Assembly: GCA_964030785.1 (NCBI GenBank)
Contig: OZ034966.1
Coordinates: forward strand, 9,477,152-9,541,151
Reading direction: 5' to 3'
Length of the DNA: 64,000 bases
Source of the DNA: Siderastrea siderea
Lineage: Eukaryota; Cnidaria; Anthozoa; Scleractinia; Rhizangiidae
The first letter of the stretch is position 1, and each line of letters opens with the position of its first letter. Of the stretch, positions 21,486 to 31,607 are shown piece after piece. Both the position numbers and the translations under genes were made by a program. The notes under the pieces were generated by a model. The model did no database searches, had not been told where the DNA came from, and saw nothing but the letters and a program-made list of their open reading frames with translations.

Positions 21486-22944
21486 CCAGGCCCCGGTTCC
21501 TGGAAAGCCGATTAAACTATCCCCCGATTAGCAGTTAATCCACGATTAAATTCCTTATCGCTAGAATAACTAATCCAGGGATAAAAAGGAGTTCCTGAAA
21601 GCAGAGTTATTCCTCGTTTAACTGTCCCTCGGTTAAACTCATATTAAACCGGTTAAACAAGTTATCAGCATATAAAAGCGCGGGAAAACGACAGAGCGGG
21701 AGAAAAAAGTCGACTAAGATACTCGTTTTACCGATCGATACCTGTTGTAGTCTTTTGTCGATATTTGACCGCGGTACGATTTGCCCTTTTTCTGGTTGTG
21801 AAAAAACAAAACTTCAAACCTTTCCTCAAAGAAAAAGAAAGTGGAAATCAAGGTTCAGTGCAAAGTGATGCTGATTCGAGGTGAAATGTGTGCTATATCT
21901 GAAAAATCGGTGAGTTCACTACCGCTTGATCTTTCAACCATCGAAACTGTTTGCCTCTCGGAAAAATGTTAACAATAAAGTATTGATTTGTGCCGAATAA
22001 TCGTCTTTGATATTTGTAGCCTATCTGTTTTGTTACGTTCTCCTGTTACAGAAATTTGACATTTTGCTTTTGTTGTAAATCAGTGAAAAACCTCTGTTTC
22101 AGTGTCAGCACTATTTGAGAACGAAAACAACTTCGCTTTAATTAATCGTCAAAATTTTTCGTCTTATATTCACGTTATTTCAATAAAACTTCGCCTTCTG
22201 CTTTTGCAAAATTGCCATAAATATTTAATTTCATTCAATAATTCTTCTGTAGAAACCCAAAACCGGCAAATTGTTCGGTGAAGAATTGATTAGTTGCGCT
22301 ATCGCTTGCGATGAAAGGTGGCTTCGAAATTCATGTCTTTCAGTTTCGTTTTATCATAAGCTTACTCGTGGTCCTGAAGATCGGTTCATAAATTCTGCTT
22401 TGTGAAGATCCTATTACTGAAGCCACATTTCCAGAGTTACCGTTTAATAGAATTTTATGGAGCTATTGATGACATTGTTTAATAGTGTTTTACAATATAT
22501 ACTAAAATCGAAAACTCGACTACTCGATTTGCGTGTTTGTAGTCCTTTTTGCTCCATCACATTTCGCTGCAGGTTTTTGCGCCCAAAACTCAGTCGATTA
22601 CAGCTCGAATTTGTGCAGGCAGCAAAATTATTTGTTTTTTTAAGTTGCTAAGAGTAATTTATCTGGTATAAGTTGCCTTCTTTCTTTTTCCTTACTCAAC
22701 TAAACTAGCAATATCGCACAATTTAAGTCCGCCATTTTGTTTTGTAGTGATCAAGTTTTTCCCCCGATCAGTGAGTTAATTGACCTCGCTTGGTGGATTA
22801 AATTTAACCTCTCGTTTATCACTTGGTTAGTGTTAGTCGTGCTTTCAGGAACAGGAATCTAACCGAATGATAAATTTTAATCCTGGATTAGCGAGATTTA
22901 ACTCTCGAATAGCGCTAATCGGCTTTCCAGGAATCGGGGCCTGG
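21486..22944. mobile_element. DNA transposon or MITE with GGCCCCG TIRs, about 1.46 kb
   Basis: The left end CCAGGCCCCGGTTCCTGG and the right end (read inverted) CCAGGCCCCGATTCCTGG are followed on both sides by AAAGCCGATTA and further imperfect subterminal GATTAA repeats. No frame inside shows a transposase. The target duplication is not obvious, so exact ends may be off by a few bases. It lies in the large intron 2 of the PAN-EGF-LamG gene. Confidence 0.8.
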
Positions 22945-23370
22945 ACCATAAGAAATGTTTGAACTCTTCAAAAGAAACGGCGTTTCTGTAAAAGAAGCTT
23001 TTGTATTGTCGCAATCAATTTTGTGGAATCAGTAAAGGTTCTACTCACAGAATAGATATAAGCTGATAGCCTGTCATTTTGAAGCCAATCAGATGGCACA
23101 CTTGCTTATGAGTCTGGCCATAAAATAAATGGAGGATATAGAGTACTAAAGTGTGACGTCACGTTGCCATGGCGCTAAATTTTTCTGTTCTAAACAATCC
23201 CTTTTGACTGAACAAAACAATGGCGCGTCGGTCACGCAGCTTATGTTTCTTCAAGCAAACCATGCGAGAAAAAGAAAAGACTCCATAAAAGTCTTTGTCA
23301 CGTTTTGCTTTAGGGTTCTCCTAGAGTTACGCAATGTAAATTTTACTCTAAGAAAGTCAAAAAGGTCGAA

Positions 23371-25183
23371 ATGGTTCAGTGCTTCGCACCCGACTGTAAC
23401 CATCAGTCCGAGAGCCATACGTGGAAGTTCTTTGGCAAGGAAAAGAAGAACGAAGAATACAGACGATGCTAAGGTTTGTATTTTTTTTTTTGCTCATAAA
23501 TACTGTAATAGCATAAAACTGAAATATAGTGTTTGTACACGTAAAGCTTCTGCGAAACAATTCACAACAACTCGAGTTCAGGTGTCTTCGATGTCGATCG
23601 GCGGATTGTTTTGGTTTGGCAATATCCGTGGATTACCTTCCCCTATACATTATATAAGTTTAACTTTTCCGAACCAAACAATCATTAAACGTCTTCAGTC
23701 GAAGAAAGTAAGAAAGTGGATCATTCGCGGCCTGATTGTGTGTGATGATGTGGTTTCGCAGTATGTGCAATCTCGCAGTGTAAAATCACATGGCTTTCTT
23801 TGGCGTTTCAAGATCGAATTCTAGCACACTTTTTGCCCTTTATTTTAACATTTTTAATTGCACTACTTAAGGGCAGTTGAGAAATAAGCTTGAGTGATTT
23901 TCTTCTTTCATATATCTCTCGGAAAACAGGAAGAAAGACAGAGCCGAGTCAATACTGACAAGAGTGTGCAGCTGCCATTTCAGGGATGGTAATAAAGCTT
24001 TCGGACCAGAGATTTGTGCGAGAAATGAAGACAAGATTTTCCCAGCTTAAGGAGGACCACCAAAGAAAAAGAAGAAAGTAGCAGCAAAGAAGGAGACATT
24101 GCAAGAGATGGTGGAGGCAATGATTAAAGGAAAGGAGCAACAGCAAAATGAAAGCCCCAAGGATACAAAGAAAGCCAGCACAAAGGAAATTGTTCTGGAG
24201 GCAGAGTTAGATCAAGTAAATAAAGAACTTCAAGACGTACAGGCCAGAGAAAATTACTGGAAGAAAAGCTACACTATTTCAAGATTGACTGCAGAGGTTA
24301 TAAGAATGGAAACAGGGCTTCCAACTAGAGAGGTTTTTGATATTGGAGTAAATCATGCATTAAGATTCAAGGATTCCATCACTTACTTTTCTGGTTAGAA
24401 AGTGGAATCAATCACTTTTGAAGATCAAATTTTTATAACTCTAATGAAGATAAGGCGAAGCTACACCAACCTTCACCTTGCACAGTTATTCAGTTGCAGT
24501 GTTGGAACAATAGCAAATATTGTAACTACTTTTATTCATGTTTTGCATTCTATTTTATTTCAAGATACATGTATCATGACATCTGTCCCCCCCCCTAGAG
24601 ATAAAAATAAGCTATTCGCACCATCTTCATTTTCTCAGTTTACTTCTTGTAGAATGGTTGTTGACTGCACTGACATTGAGGCTGCAACCCCTAGCTTAAT
24701 GAGTCAACAAAATGCTACATATTCAAGCTACAGGAGTATGAATTCGTTCAAAGGCCATTGTAGGAATGGCACCAAATGCAGTTATCACTTATGTAAGCAA
24801 GTTGTACCCTGGTGCAATTTCTGATAAGGCTATATTGTACAGCAGTCGGGATTATTGAATCATTTTGTGCCTGGGGATACGATTATGGCAGACAAAGGTT
24901 TTTTAATTCAAGATATTCTGCCAAATGGTGTTTCTTTTAACATACCACCCTTTCTGAATAATGGTGTATTTACAGAAAGTGAGGCAAAGGCCACAAAATC
25001 AATTGCCAGAGCAAGGATCCATGTAGGGAGGGCAAACGCTAGGTTAAAAAGTTTTAAAATATTAAGTTTCGTTCCGTCCTACCTACGCTGTTAGGCGGAC
25101 ATTCTTTTTCAACTGTGTGCTGCTCTTGTAAATTTACAGTTTCCACTCATCAAGGAAGGATGTGAAGCAACAGACTTTGAGTG
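23371..25183 (+). pseudogene. THAP-domain DDE transposase (DDE_Tnp_4 type), decayed
   Basis: Exon 1 (23371-23468) encodes the start of a THAP zinc finger, MVQCFAPDCNHQSESHTWKF. It should splice to 23930, where RVCSCHFRDGN supplies the C-x2-H half of the finger; the joint codon TGG gives the conserved Trp. The donor is now CTAAG instead of GTAAG. Exon 2 continues through a Lys-rich linker, a coiled coil, an HTH_Tnp_4-like part (ITFEDQIFITLMKIRRSY) and a DDE domain with Asp in VVDCTDIE and in MADKGF. The third acidic residue expected in the HVERA-type motif is Gly (HVGRANARLK). In-frame stops lie at about 24048 and 24396, and frameshifts near 24750 and 24830. Role when intact: DNA recognition and cut-and-paste of the element. 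Confidence 0.85.
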
Positions 25184-25460
25184 ATATTAATAATTTATTT
25201 AAATATCTGTATTGATTGTTCCTTAATAAAAGTTAACTGTTACCAAGAAGAAATTTGATTTGCTGGTTACATTCACTAAATGTTATTGAGTACTGTGATT
25301 ACATTAAAAAAAAAAAAAGAATTAAGAATTAAACTTTTCTAACATTATGAGCATCATGTAACCTGTGTCGAAGTATCCCTGACAGTGGCAATTAGGGAGT
25401 GCTCCCTAGTTTCTTTATCAGAAACTAGTTATTCCATTTTGCTTTCCTTAGTGTCTATTG

Positions 25461-25652
25461 AAATTATGAATATACGAACCAATTTAATGACCAGCTCCCA
25501 GTTGGCTTGTTAGCTCAATTGGTTAGAGCGCTGCACCGGTATCGCAGAGGTCAGGATTCGAGTCCTGGCAAGCCTGATTTTTCAGGCTTTCTTTTCGCAA
25601 CTGCATAAGTTGCGTTAATAACTGCGAGGATCTTCTTTACATTCACATTTAT
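25461..25652 (+). repeat. tRNA-derived SINE with 13-bp target-site duplication
   Basis: The body begins AAATTATGAATATACGAACC, includes a tRNA-like head and ends with a conserved tail (GGCTTTCTTTTCGCAACTGC onward to CTTCTTTACATT). It is flanked by TTAGTGTCTATTG at 25448-25460 and 25653-25665, a clean LINE-type target duplication. The same tail occurs three times at 63104-63626. About 40 bp upstream of the tRNA part (CGAACCAATTTAATGACCAG) also belong to the unit. Confidence 0.9.
25504..25575 (+). tRNA. tRNA-Thr(GGT)-like head of the SINE
   Basis: GGCTTGT and GCAAGCC form a complete acceptor stem. The D arm (GCTCAATTGGTTAGAGC) and T arm (CAGGATTCGAGTCCTG) pair well. The anticodon arm CTGCA-CCGGTAT-CGCAG places GGT at 34-36, which reads ACC (Thr). 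The usual U33 is C, and the fifth stem pair is A-C. These defects and the SINE context mean it is probably not a working tRNA gene, although A and B boxes are intact and Pol III transcription is plausible. Confidence 0.65.
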
Positions 25653-25949
25653 TTAGTGTCTATTGGTCCATAACAAGAGGTTGTGAATCGGCAATCCACT
25701 GGATGATATTTTTGATTGACCTCAGCCCACTCTACAACTACTGGTTACTATCTGGCTCATGATGTAAACTCCTGGTAGGGGCACTTAAGGGAGGCTTGGG
25801 TGGGGTAACGCCACTGAGGCCTTCTATCCCTGACCCTTTTCAAGACAAAAATATATTCATTTTACATAAAAGTACAACTCCAAGTAATGTTAACACCAGG
25901 TCCAACAATACCAGTCTCAGATTACCATAGCCCCCCCCCCCCCCAAAAA

Positions 25950-26530
25950 AAGCCCACTATTGTGTCCATTACTCAGATTAAAAATCTTGAAAAGATCAAT
26001 TGCACTACAATTTTCCTTCCACTGTTTTTGGGAAAATGTGTTTGAGGTAAAATTTGTTAAGCGTGGGGTGTTGGCCGCCCAATTTTCTTCCCTTTCTATT
26101 CTTAGAATAGCTACATCCTTTGTAGTCCATACAACAAAGTACATTTCTCCTTGGACCTGATGCCAATAAACATGGTGTTTCCTCAATGCATACCGTCCAC
26201 TTTCAGTTTTCTCAAGGCAAAATGTTTCTGATTTGACCGCCTCTTCGATGGTGAGGTTTCGTTCAGTGTATGGACACTTGACCTCAAGAACAGTTCATGG
26301 TCAACAATGCCACCCGGAGAAGCACCAAGAATTCCAGAGGGATGAAACCAGATCCCAGTATCTTTCACTGTTTTTCCTGTTCGCAGCGTGTTAAATCACC
26401 ATTGTACAGCTTTTACCCTGGATAAATCATATTCTCCAAGGAGACGTTTTACGAGTGAAGGGGTTTCTCTTTTTTTGCCTTGAAGACAGAACCGAAGTCA
26501 CCCAAACAAACACGGTGAAGTTAGCTTTCA
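25950..26530 (-). pseudogene. YqaJ-like nuclease (viral-recombinase-type exonuclease), decayed
   Basis: Reading the - strand with one or two frame changes gives SGILGASPGGIVDHELF, then an EVKCPYTERNLTIEEA stretch, then HHVYWHQVQGEMYFVVWTTK and a C-terminal helical part. The order matches the lambda-exonuclease/YqaJ fold: G-x-SPDG-x, an E-x-K strand, then a helix with YxxQ-QGQM-like residues. The catalytic Asp expected in SPDG is Gly here. A frameshift lies near 26285, between the first two motifs, and there are stops upstream. Such nucleases accompany ISL2EU transposases; their role in transposition is not established as far as I know. Confidence 0.7.
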
Positions 26531-27146
26531 AGTTTCGGCACGTAACGACTCGAGCGCTACTGAAAATATGAATGTATCTACAACGCTATCACGCTAAAAA
26601 GAAAATCTTCATATTTAATTAAAAAGTTCTTTATTATCTGTAGTTCTTATACAGAATCAAATAATTCAACTAGGCGAAAACACGCCGTGACAAATTAGTG
26701 ACTGAACCGACTTTAAAGCTTTCGTTCAGCTTAACTCACCGTGACTTTATAACCCTTCTTTTTCATGCTTGCGTGTTCTTCTCCACGTAAAACGCCCTGT
26801 TGGTAAGTAAATACCTCTACATGTTCTTATTTGTAATGATTTTCTCCTTTTTTGATGGATTTCGTTTCTTCTGAGAAGAAAGAAAGCAGCGAAGCGATAG
26901 AAAGCGACGCCATTTTGAATGGAATGCGCTTTTGCTTAGAACAGAAAATTTTGCTGTCATGACAACGTGACGTAATGGCTTTAGAACTCTATTACACGGT
27001 GGCGGCGCAAAGATATGAAGATAAGAGCGGTAATAAATAAATATATATATATATATACTTCTCACAAGCATCCATTCTTGTAGTCTCTCATAACGATCAT
27101 ATAAATTTAACACAAATGAAGACAAACTCTAACTTTTTTTGTTTAA

Positions 27147-27187
27147 CACCTATATTTCGAGTACATTCAGTATTCTTCTTCAGGGTG
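27147..27187 (-). ncRNA. Hammerhead-ribozyme-like motif, inverted arm copy
   Basis: Read on the - strand: CACC, CTGAAGA, a stem closed by an AATAC/GTACTC-type helix, CGAAA, TATA, GGTG. It has the same layout as 29762-29802 with one substitution in stem II. Penelope-like elements are known to carry minimal hammerheads in their terminal repeats. Confidence 0.5.
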
Positions 27188-27276
27188 ACTAAAAACCGTT
27201 ACAAGAATCGTATTACAATATTCAAACTGTACATTTCAAAATTTGCGTTACTAAGGACACGCGTCTTAAACGATTT

Positions 27277-27711
27277 TTATCGCGCGCGTACACCCGCACG
27301 TGACTTCTTGTTTTGTGCGTAAAATCCGTCATTGTCGTTGAGGCCATGGGGCGCCAAGGTCGCCAGTTTGTAAATCCAGTGATTTTCTCTTTCTCGTAAT
27401 TCTTTTTCTCCTTTGACATGGTCTATCAGCTGTATTTGCATGTCTTCTAAACCTCTGTGCCCGTCACTATTGAAATGTCTGTATATGAGGTCATCTTTCC
27501 CTTTTTGATTTAAACTTAAATTAACATGAGCATTGACCCTGCTTTTATGATTATTAAATCGGGTTCTAAACCTAGTCGTAGTAGATCCTACATATTGCAC
27601 TTTGCACTTAGTACAATTGATCAGGTAGATTACGTTACTACAGTTGCAATCTAAGTTATAATTAATTTTTAATTCTTTGCCATTCTCATTGCTACAAAAG
27701 GTGTCACCTAG
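27277..27711 (-). pseudogene. GIY-YIG endonuclease in the inverted arm (open, headless)
   Basis: This is the inverted partial copy of the element's 3' end. It reads CSNVIYLINCTKCKVQYVGS (GIY-YIG motif as VIYLI and VQYVG), then FRTRFNNHKS and a C-terminal part through HWIYKLATLAP to a stop. Unlike the right-hand copy it has no internal stop: the codon that is TAA in the right copy is CAA here. It has no RT upstream in frame and probably no promoter, so I do not call it a functional gene. The Cys residues before the GIY motif (CNCS, CTKC) are typical of Penelope endonucleases. Confidence 0.8.
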
Positions 27712-29674
27712 GTGTCCTACGTTCTTCAATTTCAAACAGCACTTGAAAATTTACGTCGTTATGATGACATAATCATTAAGCAAGCGGATAAGGGGTCTGC
27801 GGTTGTTGTAATGGATAAAGAAGCCTACTTAAGGGAAGCGATGAGACAACTTGATGATAAGGAGGTATACCAACCGTTAGTGAAAGACCCAACTAAAGAC
27901 ATGATAAAAAAGATTAATGAACGGATTCAGAAATCATATCACCAGGGCAACATTGACAAGGAAACGCAGCAATATCTTATGGCTTCAGGGGAAGAGAGAG
28001 CAGGAAGATTTTACTTACTTCCAAAAATTCACAAGGAAGGATGTCCCGGACGACCAGTGATATCAGGTTGTAATACACCTACAGAGAAGATTTCACAATT
28101 TGTAGACCACCACTTGCGACCATTGGTACCAAATATAGCGTCTTATATAAAAGATACCAATGACTTTTTACGCAAATTGAAGAACGTAGGAACATTGCCT
28201 GATGGAGCTATTTTATGTACAATAGATGTTGTTGGTCTGTATCCGCACATTCCGCACGACGAGGGGTTACAGGCGGTCCGAGAGGCCCTGGGACTTTCTA
28301 ATACTCATCATTCAGATCGATCGGAGAACAGTGGTCTCAAACAGGACATAGTTGATTTTACAGAGCTCGTTCTTAAGAATAATAATTTTGAATTTGATAA
28401 CAAGCACTATGTGCAGAAGTTGGGAACAGCGATAGGAACTCGCATGGCTCCATCGTATGCCAATATATTCATGGATAGACTAGAGAGACAATTAATTTCG
28501 CAAGCAGAAATTAAACCTCACACATGGTGGCGTTTCATTGATGACATTTTCATTATTTGGACGGAGGGGGAAGACAGTCTTAAAAGCTTCATCGAGTACC
28601 TCAACAATGCACATAGAACAATAAAGTTTACATCAAAATGGTCGTGTAGTGAAATAGAATTCTTAGATGTGAAAGTGATCAATGATTCTGGGAAACTCGA
28701 GACTGATGTCTTCATAAAGCCAACAGATAGTCATCAATACCTCCACAAAACATCGTGTCACCCAAACGCTTGCAAGAAAGGGATCCCTTTTGCGCAAGCG
28801 TTGAGATTAAGACGAATCCGTTCAAGGAACTCGTTCTTTGAGAAACGAGCTAGTGATTTATGCAAGTTTTTAGAAGAGAGGGGATACAAGAAGAAGTATG
28901 TGGAAGAACAAATAGATCGAGCAAGGAGAACGTCGAGAGAGGAAGTTTTAGCAGAAAGACCGAGAAAAGAAAACACTCGGGTTCCGTTTGTGGTAACCTA
29001 CCATCCTGGCCTCCCGCATATTGGAGGTCTATAGCTACTTCAAAAGCTACATCCAGTTTTACATTCATCCACGAGGTGTAAAGAAGCCATTCCACAAGTA
29101 CCAATGGTGGCGTATAGGAAGCCAAAGAGCTTAGCTCAATACCTGGTTCGTGCTCGTTTTACGAACGCCCCGAAAGAGAAGATCAATGGAACATTGAAAT
29201 GTACTTCAAAAAACTGTCAAATATGTAATTTTTTATGTCTAGGTGACACCTTTTGTAGCAATGAGAATGGCAAAGAATTAAAAATTAATTATAACTTAGA
29301 TTGCAACTGTAGTAACGTAATCTACCTGATCAATTGTACTAAGTGCAAAGTGCAATATGTAGGATCTACTACGACTAGGTTTAGAACCCGATTTAATAAT
29401 CATAAAAGCAGGGTCAATGCTCATGTTAATTTAAGTTTAAATCAAAAAGGGAAAGATGACCTCATATACAGACATTTCAATAGTGACGGGCACAGAGGTT
29501 TAGAAGACATGTAAATACAGCTGATAGACCATGTCAAAGGAGAAAAAGAATTACGAGAAAGAGAAAATCACTGGATTTACAAACTGGCGACCTTGGCGCC
29601 CCATGGCCTCAACGACAATGACGGATTTTACGCACAAAACAAGAAGTCACGTGCGGGTGTACGCGCGCGATAAA
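27712..29674 (+). pseudogene. Penelope-like reverse transcriptase plus GIY-YIG endonuclease, two in-frame stops
   Basis: 27712-29034 is open and encodes an RT. It shows IIKQADKGSAVVVMD at the N-side, FYLLPKIHKEGCPGRPVISG, TIDVVGLYPHIPHDEG (first catalytic Asp), GTAIGTRMAPSYANIFM and RFIDDIFIIW (catalytic DD). A TAG at 29032-29034 separates it from the same-frame continuation (MVAYRKPKSLAQYLVRARF, then the GIY-YIG domain at about 29270-29420). A TAA at 29512-29514 interrupts the endonuclease after GLEDM; reading then resumes to VRAR and a stop. Intact, the enzyme would nick DNA with GIY-YIG and prime cDNA synthesis on the target. About 100 or more N-terminal residues of typical relatives are missing. 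Confidence 0.88.
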
Positions 29675-29761
29675 AATCGTTTAAGACGCGTGTCCTTAGT
29701 AACGCAATTTTGAAATGTACAGTTTGAATATTGTAATACGATTCTTGTAACGGTTTTTAGT

Positions 29762-29802
29762 CACCCTGAAGAAGAGTACTGAATGTACTCGAAATATAGG
29801 TG
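29762..29802 (+). ncRNA. Hammerhead-ribozyme-like motif of the Penelope-like element
   Basis: CACC (stem I) is followed by CTGAAGA (CUGANGA core) and stem II GAGTAC/GTACTC with a TGAAT loop. Then come GAAA, a two-pair stem III (U with A, closing to AUA as the NUH cleavage triplet), and GGTG pairing back to CACC. Core spacing fits the very short stem-III hammerheads described for Penelope elements, which work as dimers. One extra A precedes stem II. Activity is inferred only. Confidence 0.55.
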
Positions 29803-29845
29803 TTAAACAAAAAAAGTTAGAGTTTGTCTTCATTTGTGTTAAATT

Positions 29846-29847
29846 TA

Positions 29848-29901
<54 letters not shown>
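29846..29901. repeat. (TA)n microsatellite
   Basis: A run of TA dinucleotides with one C interruption directly follows the Penelope-like tail. Another (TA)n tract is at 30386-30421. Confidence 0.95.
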
Positions 29902-29904
<3 letters not shown>

Positions 29905-30319
29905 GAGTTGAGTTGTTTGCGTGTCTACAATAAGTCGAAGTTCAAAGTCACTTGGAAAATTTTAAAGCAAGCTGCCCCATATAACCCCGCTTCTAATCGA
30001 TGTAATCTATGCCTCTGGGAGAAGTACTTTATTATTTGTAAACCTGAGTTAGGCTCTCTGAACAAACGAAATGAACTGATAACTTCATGTAGACACGGAA
30101 ACAATTTCCTCCTGAAAAATGCTAAATTTTGAAGCTTCTCTTGTCACGCAATAATAACAGAGTTTAATTATAATTTTTCACTTTCTATTGTTTTGTAAAA
30201 GCGTCCACTTTTTCTAGCTATCATATTTCCAACGGTCGCATGTGCATTTCAAATCAGTGTAAAGATGTAAATTCGCATTTGGCAATTTTATCTGATGAGT
30301 GCTGCACACAAGTTGTGTA

Positions 30320-30351
<32 letters not shown>

Positions 30352-30383
30352 CAAATCTACAGTTGATCTGTTCATCATTTGTT

Positions 30384-30423
<40 letters not shown>

Positions 30424-30839
30424 CGTTATGAAGCGCAGCGAGTAAAATATTGTGTTTTTTTTCCACAAGAAAATAAAGTTCATTTTCAAAGCCAACATGC
30501 AATTATATCTTTATTATACAGATAAAAGTGTGAGCACAAACTTTACCCCGAGCTGTTGCAGTTCGAAGGTAGAAATGTTGAAATTCTCGATCTCCTATCG
30601 GCTTAACTTGCAACTAACTCCTTGAATAATTTAAAGTCACATAAAATTTTATTCCTCGTGTTTTCCCGCTCCTCGCTGAACGATTTTATGTCGGCCTTAG
30701 TGAACTTACCAATCCATCGGTCGCAATTTTTCTGCCGGTGTTTGGCAAACTTTGCACAAACAACAGCCTAAAAGTGGGAAATGACGTCAAAGATATCCTC
30801 AATAAAGAGGATATGCAAAATATAATACGCCACTCCAGT
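29902..30839. other. Intronic stretch, no gene recognised
   Basis: Apart from the (TA)n tract at 30386-30421 I see no domain. Short frames at 29824-30132 and 30738-30986 are not recognisable. Confidence 0.4.
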
Positions 30840-31607
30840 CCAAGATGTAGGAGTCTCGGTAAACCGCCGACCTATTTTGCGATCTATTTGAAAATAGATT
30901 CTTTTTGGTCGAAAAAGTATCTGTTGGTTTACAACGGAAAATCCTTTCTAATAAGTGCATGTGACAAGCTGCCCTCGGTTCATTAAGTCTTTTCCGCGTT
31001 TTCCTTTCACGAACATGGCGGGAAGGATGCAACAGCTGGTTTCACTGCTATGTGCAGTAGACCCAGGATTTGGCATGATTCGCCGGCTCTGATTCGCCCA
31101 TCAAGATTGATTCTCTTTTAACTACAAAGCGATTAAAGAAATTAACAGATATTCTGCTGTTTCATGGTTTTTTGTATCTCAGAAATATGTCTTTCTTTTG
31201 TAAACTCATTTCATGAGTAAACTCCCAGAATTATTTCCCGACCATGAGCGAATCATGAAGGGCGAATCAAGCTTTGCCTCATGCCATCATTCGCCCATGG
31301 TCACGAAAAAATCGTGGGAGTTTGCGCATGAGATGAGTTTACAGAAGAAATACTAACTTCCTGAGATGCATTGTATTTTTCTTTATCAAATGAAAACTTA
31401 CAAGAGACGTAAACTTCTTCTTAGAGACGATAAGAAAATGAGCCATACGAACTAAAGAAGCTTGTCACATGCGCAGTTTTATTTGTTCATAATTTCTTTA
31501 AAAGGGTTTTCCATTGTAAACCGACAGATACTTTTTCGACCAAAAGGAATCCATTACCAAATAGTTGCCCCGAGTCGGCGTTTTACTGACACTCCGGATG
31601 TAGTTTC
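30840..31607. mobile_element. Foldback or TIR element, about 0.77 kb
   Basis: 30840-30957 and 31500-31607 are imperfect inverted copies. They share TTTTTGGTCGAAAAAGTATCT with only small gaps, TTTACAAYGGAAAA and GTAAAACGCCGAC-type outer sequence. Inside lies a second long palindrome (31195-31346). No coding sequence is present. TSD not found. It is located in intron 2 just before the first EGF exon. Confidence 0.75.
31195..31346. repeat. Long imperfect palindrome, about 150 bp
   Basis: TTGTAAACTCATTTCATGAG pairs with the inverted block ending at about 31343, and GAGCGAATCATGAAGGGCGA pairs with TCATTCGCCCATGGTC, with the centre near 31270. A further partial copy of the unit (TTGGCATGATTCGCC) sits at 31070-31085. 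Confidence 0.8.

Larger units (their letters stand above)
23140..26990. mobile_element. ISL2EU-type DNA transposon, about 3.85 kb, inactive
   Basis: Terminal inverted repeats of about 55 bp are visible. The left starts AGAGTACTAAAG and the right, inverted, AGAGTTCTAAAG; both continue with ACGTCACGTTG and TTTTCTGTTCTAA. The dinucleotide AT flanks both sides, consistent with a 2-bp target duplication. It carries a + strand THAP plus DDE transposase and a convergent - strand YqaJ-type nuclease. From memory of the repeat literature, that pairing is characteristic of the ISL2EU superfamily. Both genes are broken. A SINE inserted later between them (25461-25652). Confidence 0.8.
27103..29848. mobile_element. 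Penelope-like element (GIY-YIG type) with 0.6-kb inverted arms
   Basis: A central + strand reverse transcriptase is followed by a GIY-YIG endonuclease and a 3' tail (29239-29848). The same 3' segment, including the endonuclease, lies in inverted orientation at the left (27103-27711) and is nearly identical. Inverted partial copies at the 5' side are a known Penelope feature. The RT lacks the N-terminal part seen in full-length relatives, so the main copy is 5'-truncated at the junction near 27711. TA repeats abut the right end. The element sits in intron 2 of the PAN-EGF-LamG gene. Confidence 0.85.

Noticed and set aside
26817..27125. A 102-codon - strand frame crossing the junction of the ISL2EU and Penelope-like elements.
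   Set aside because: It runs across two unrelated elements and a (TA)n tract and has no domain.
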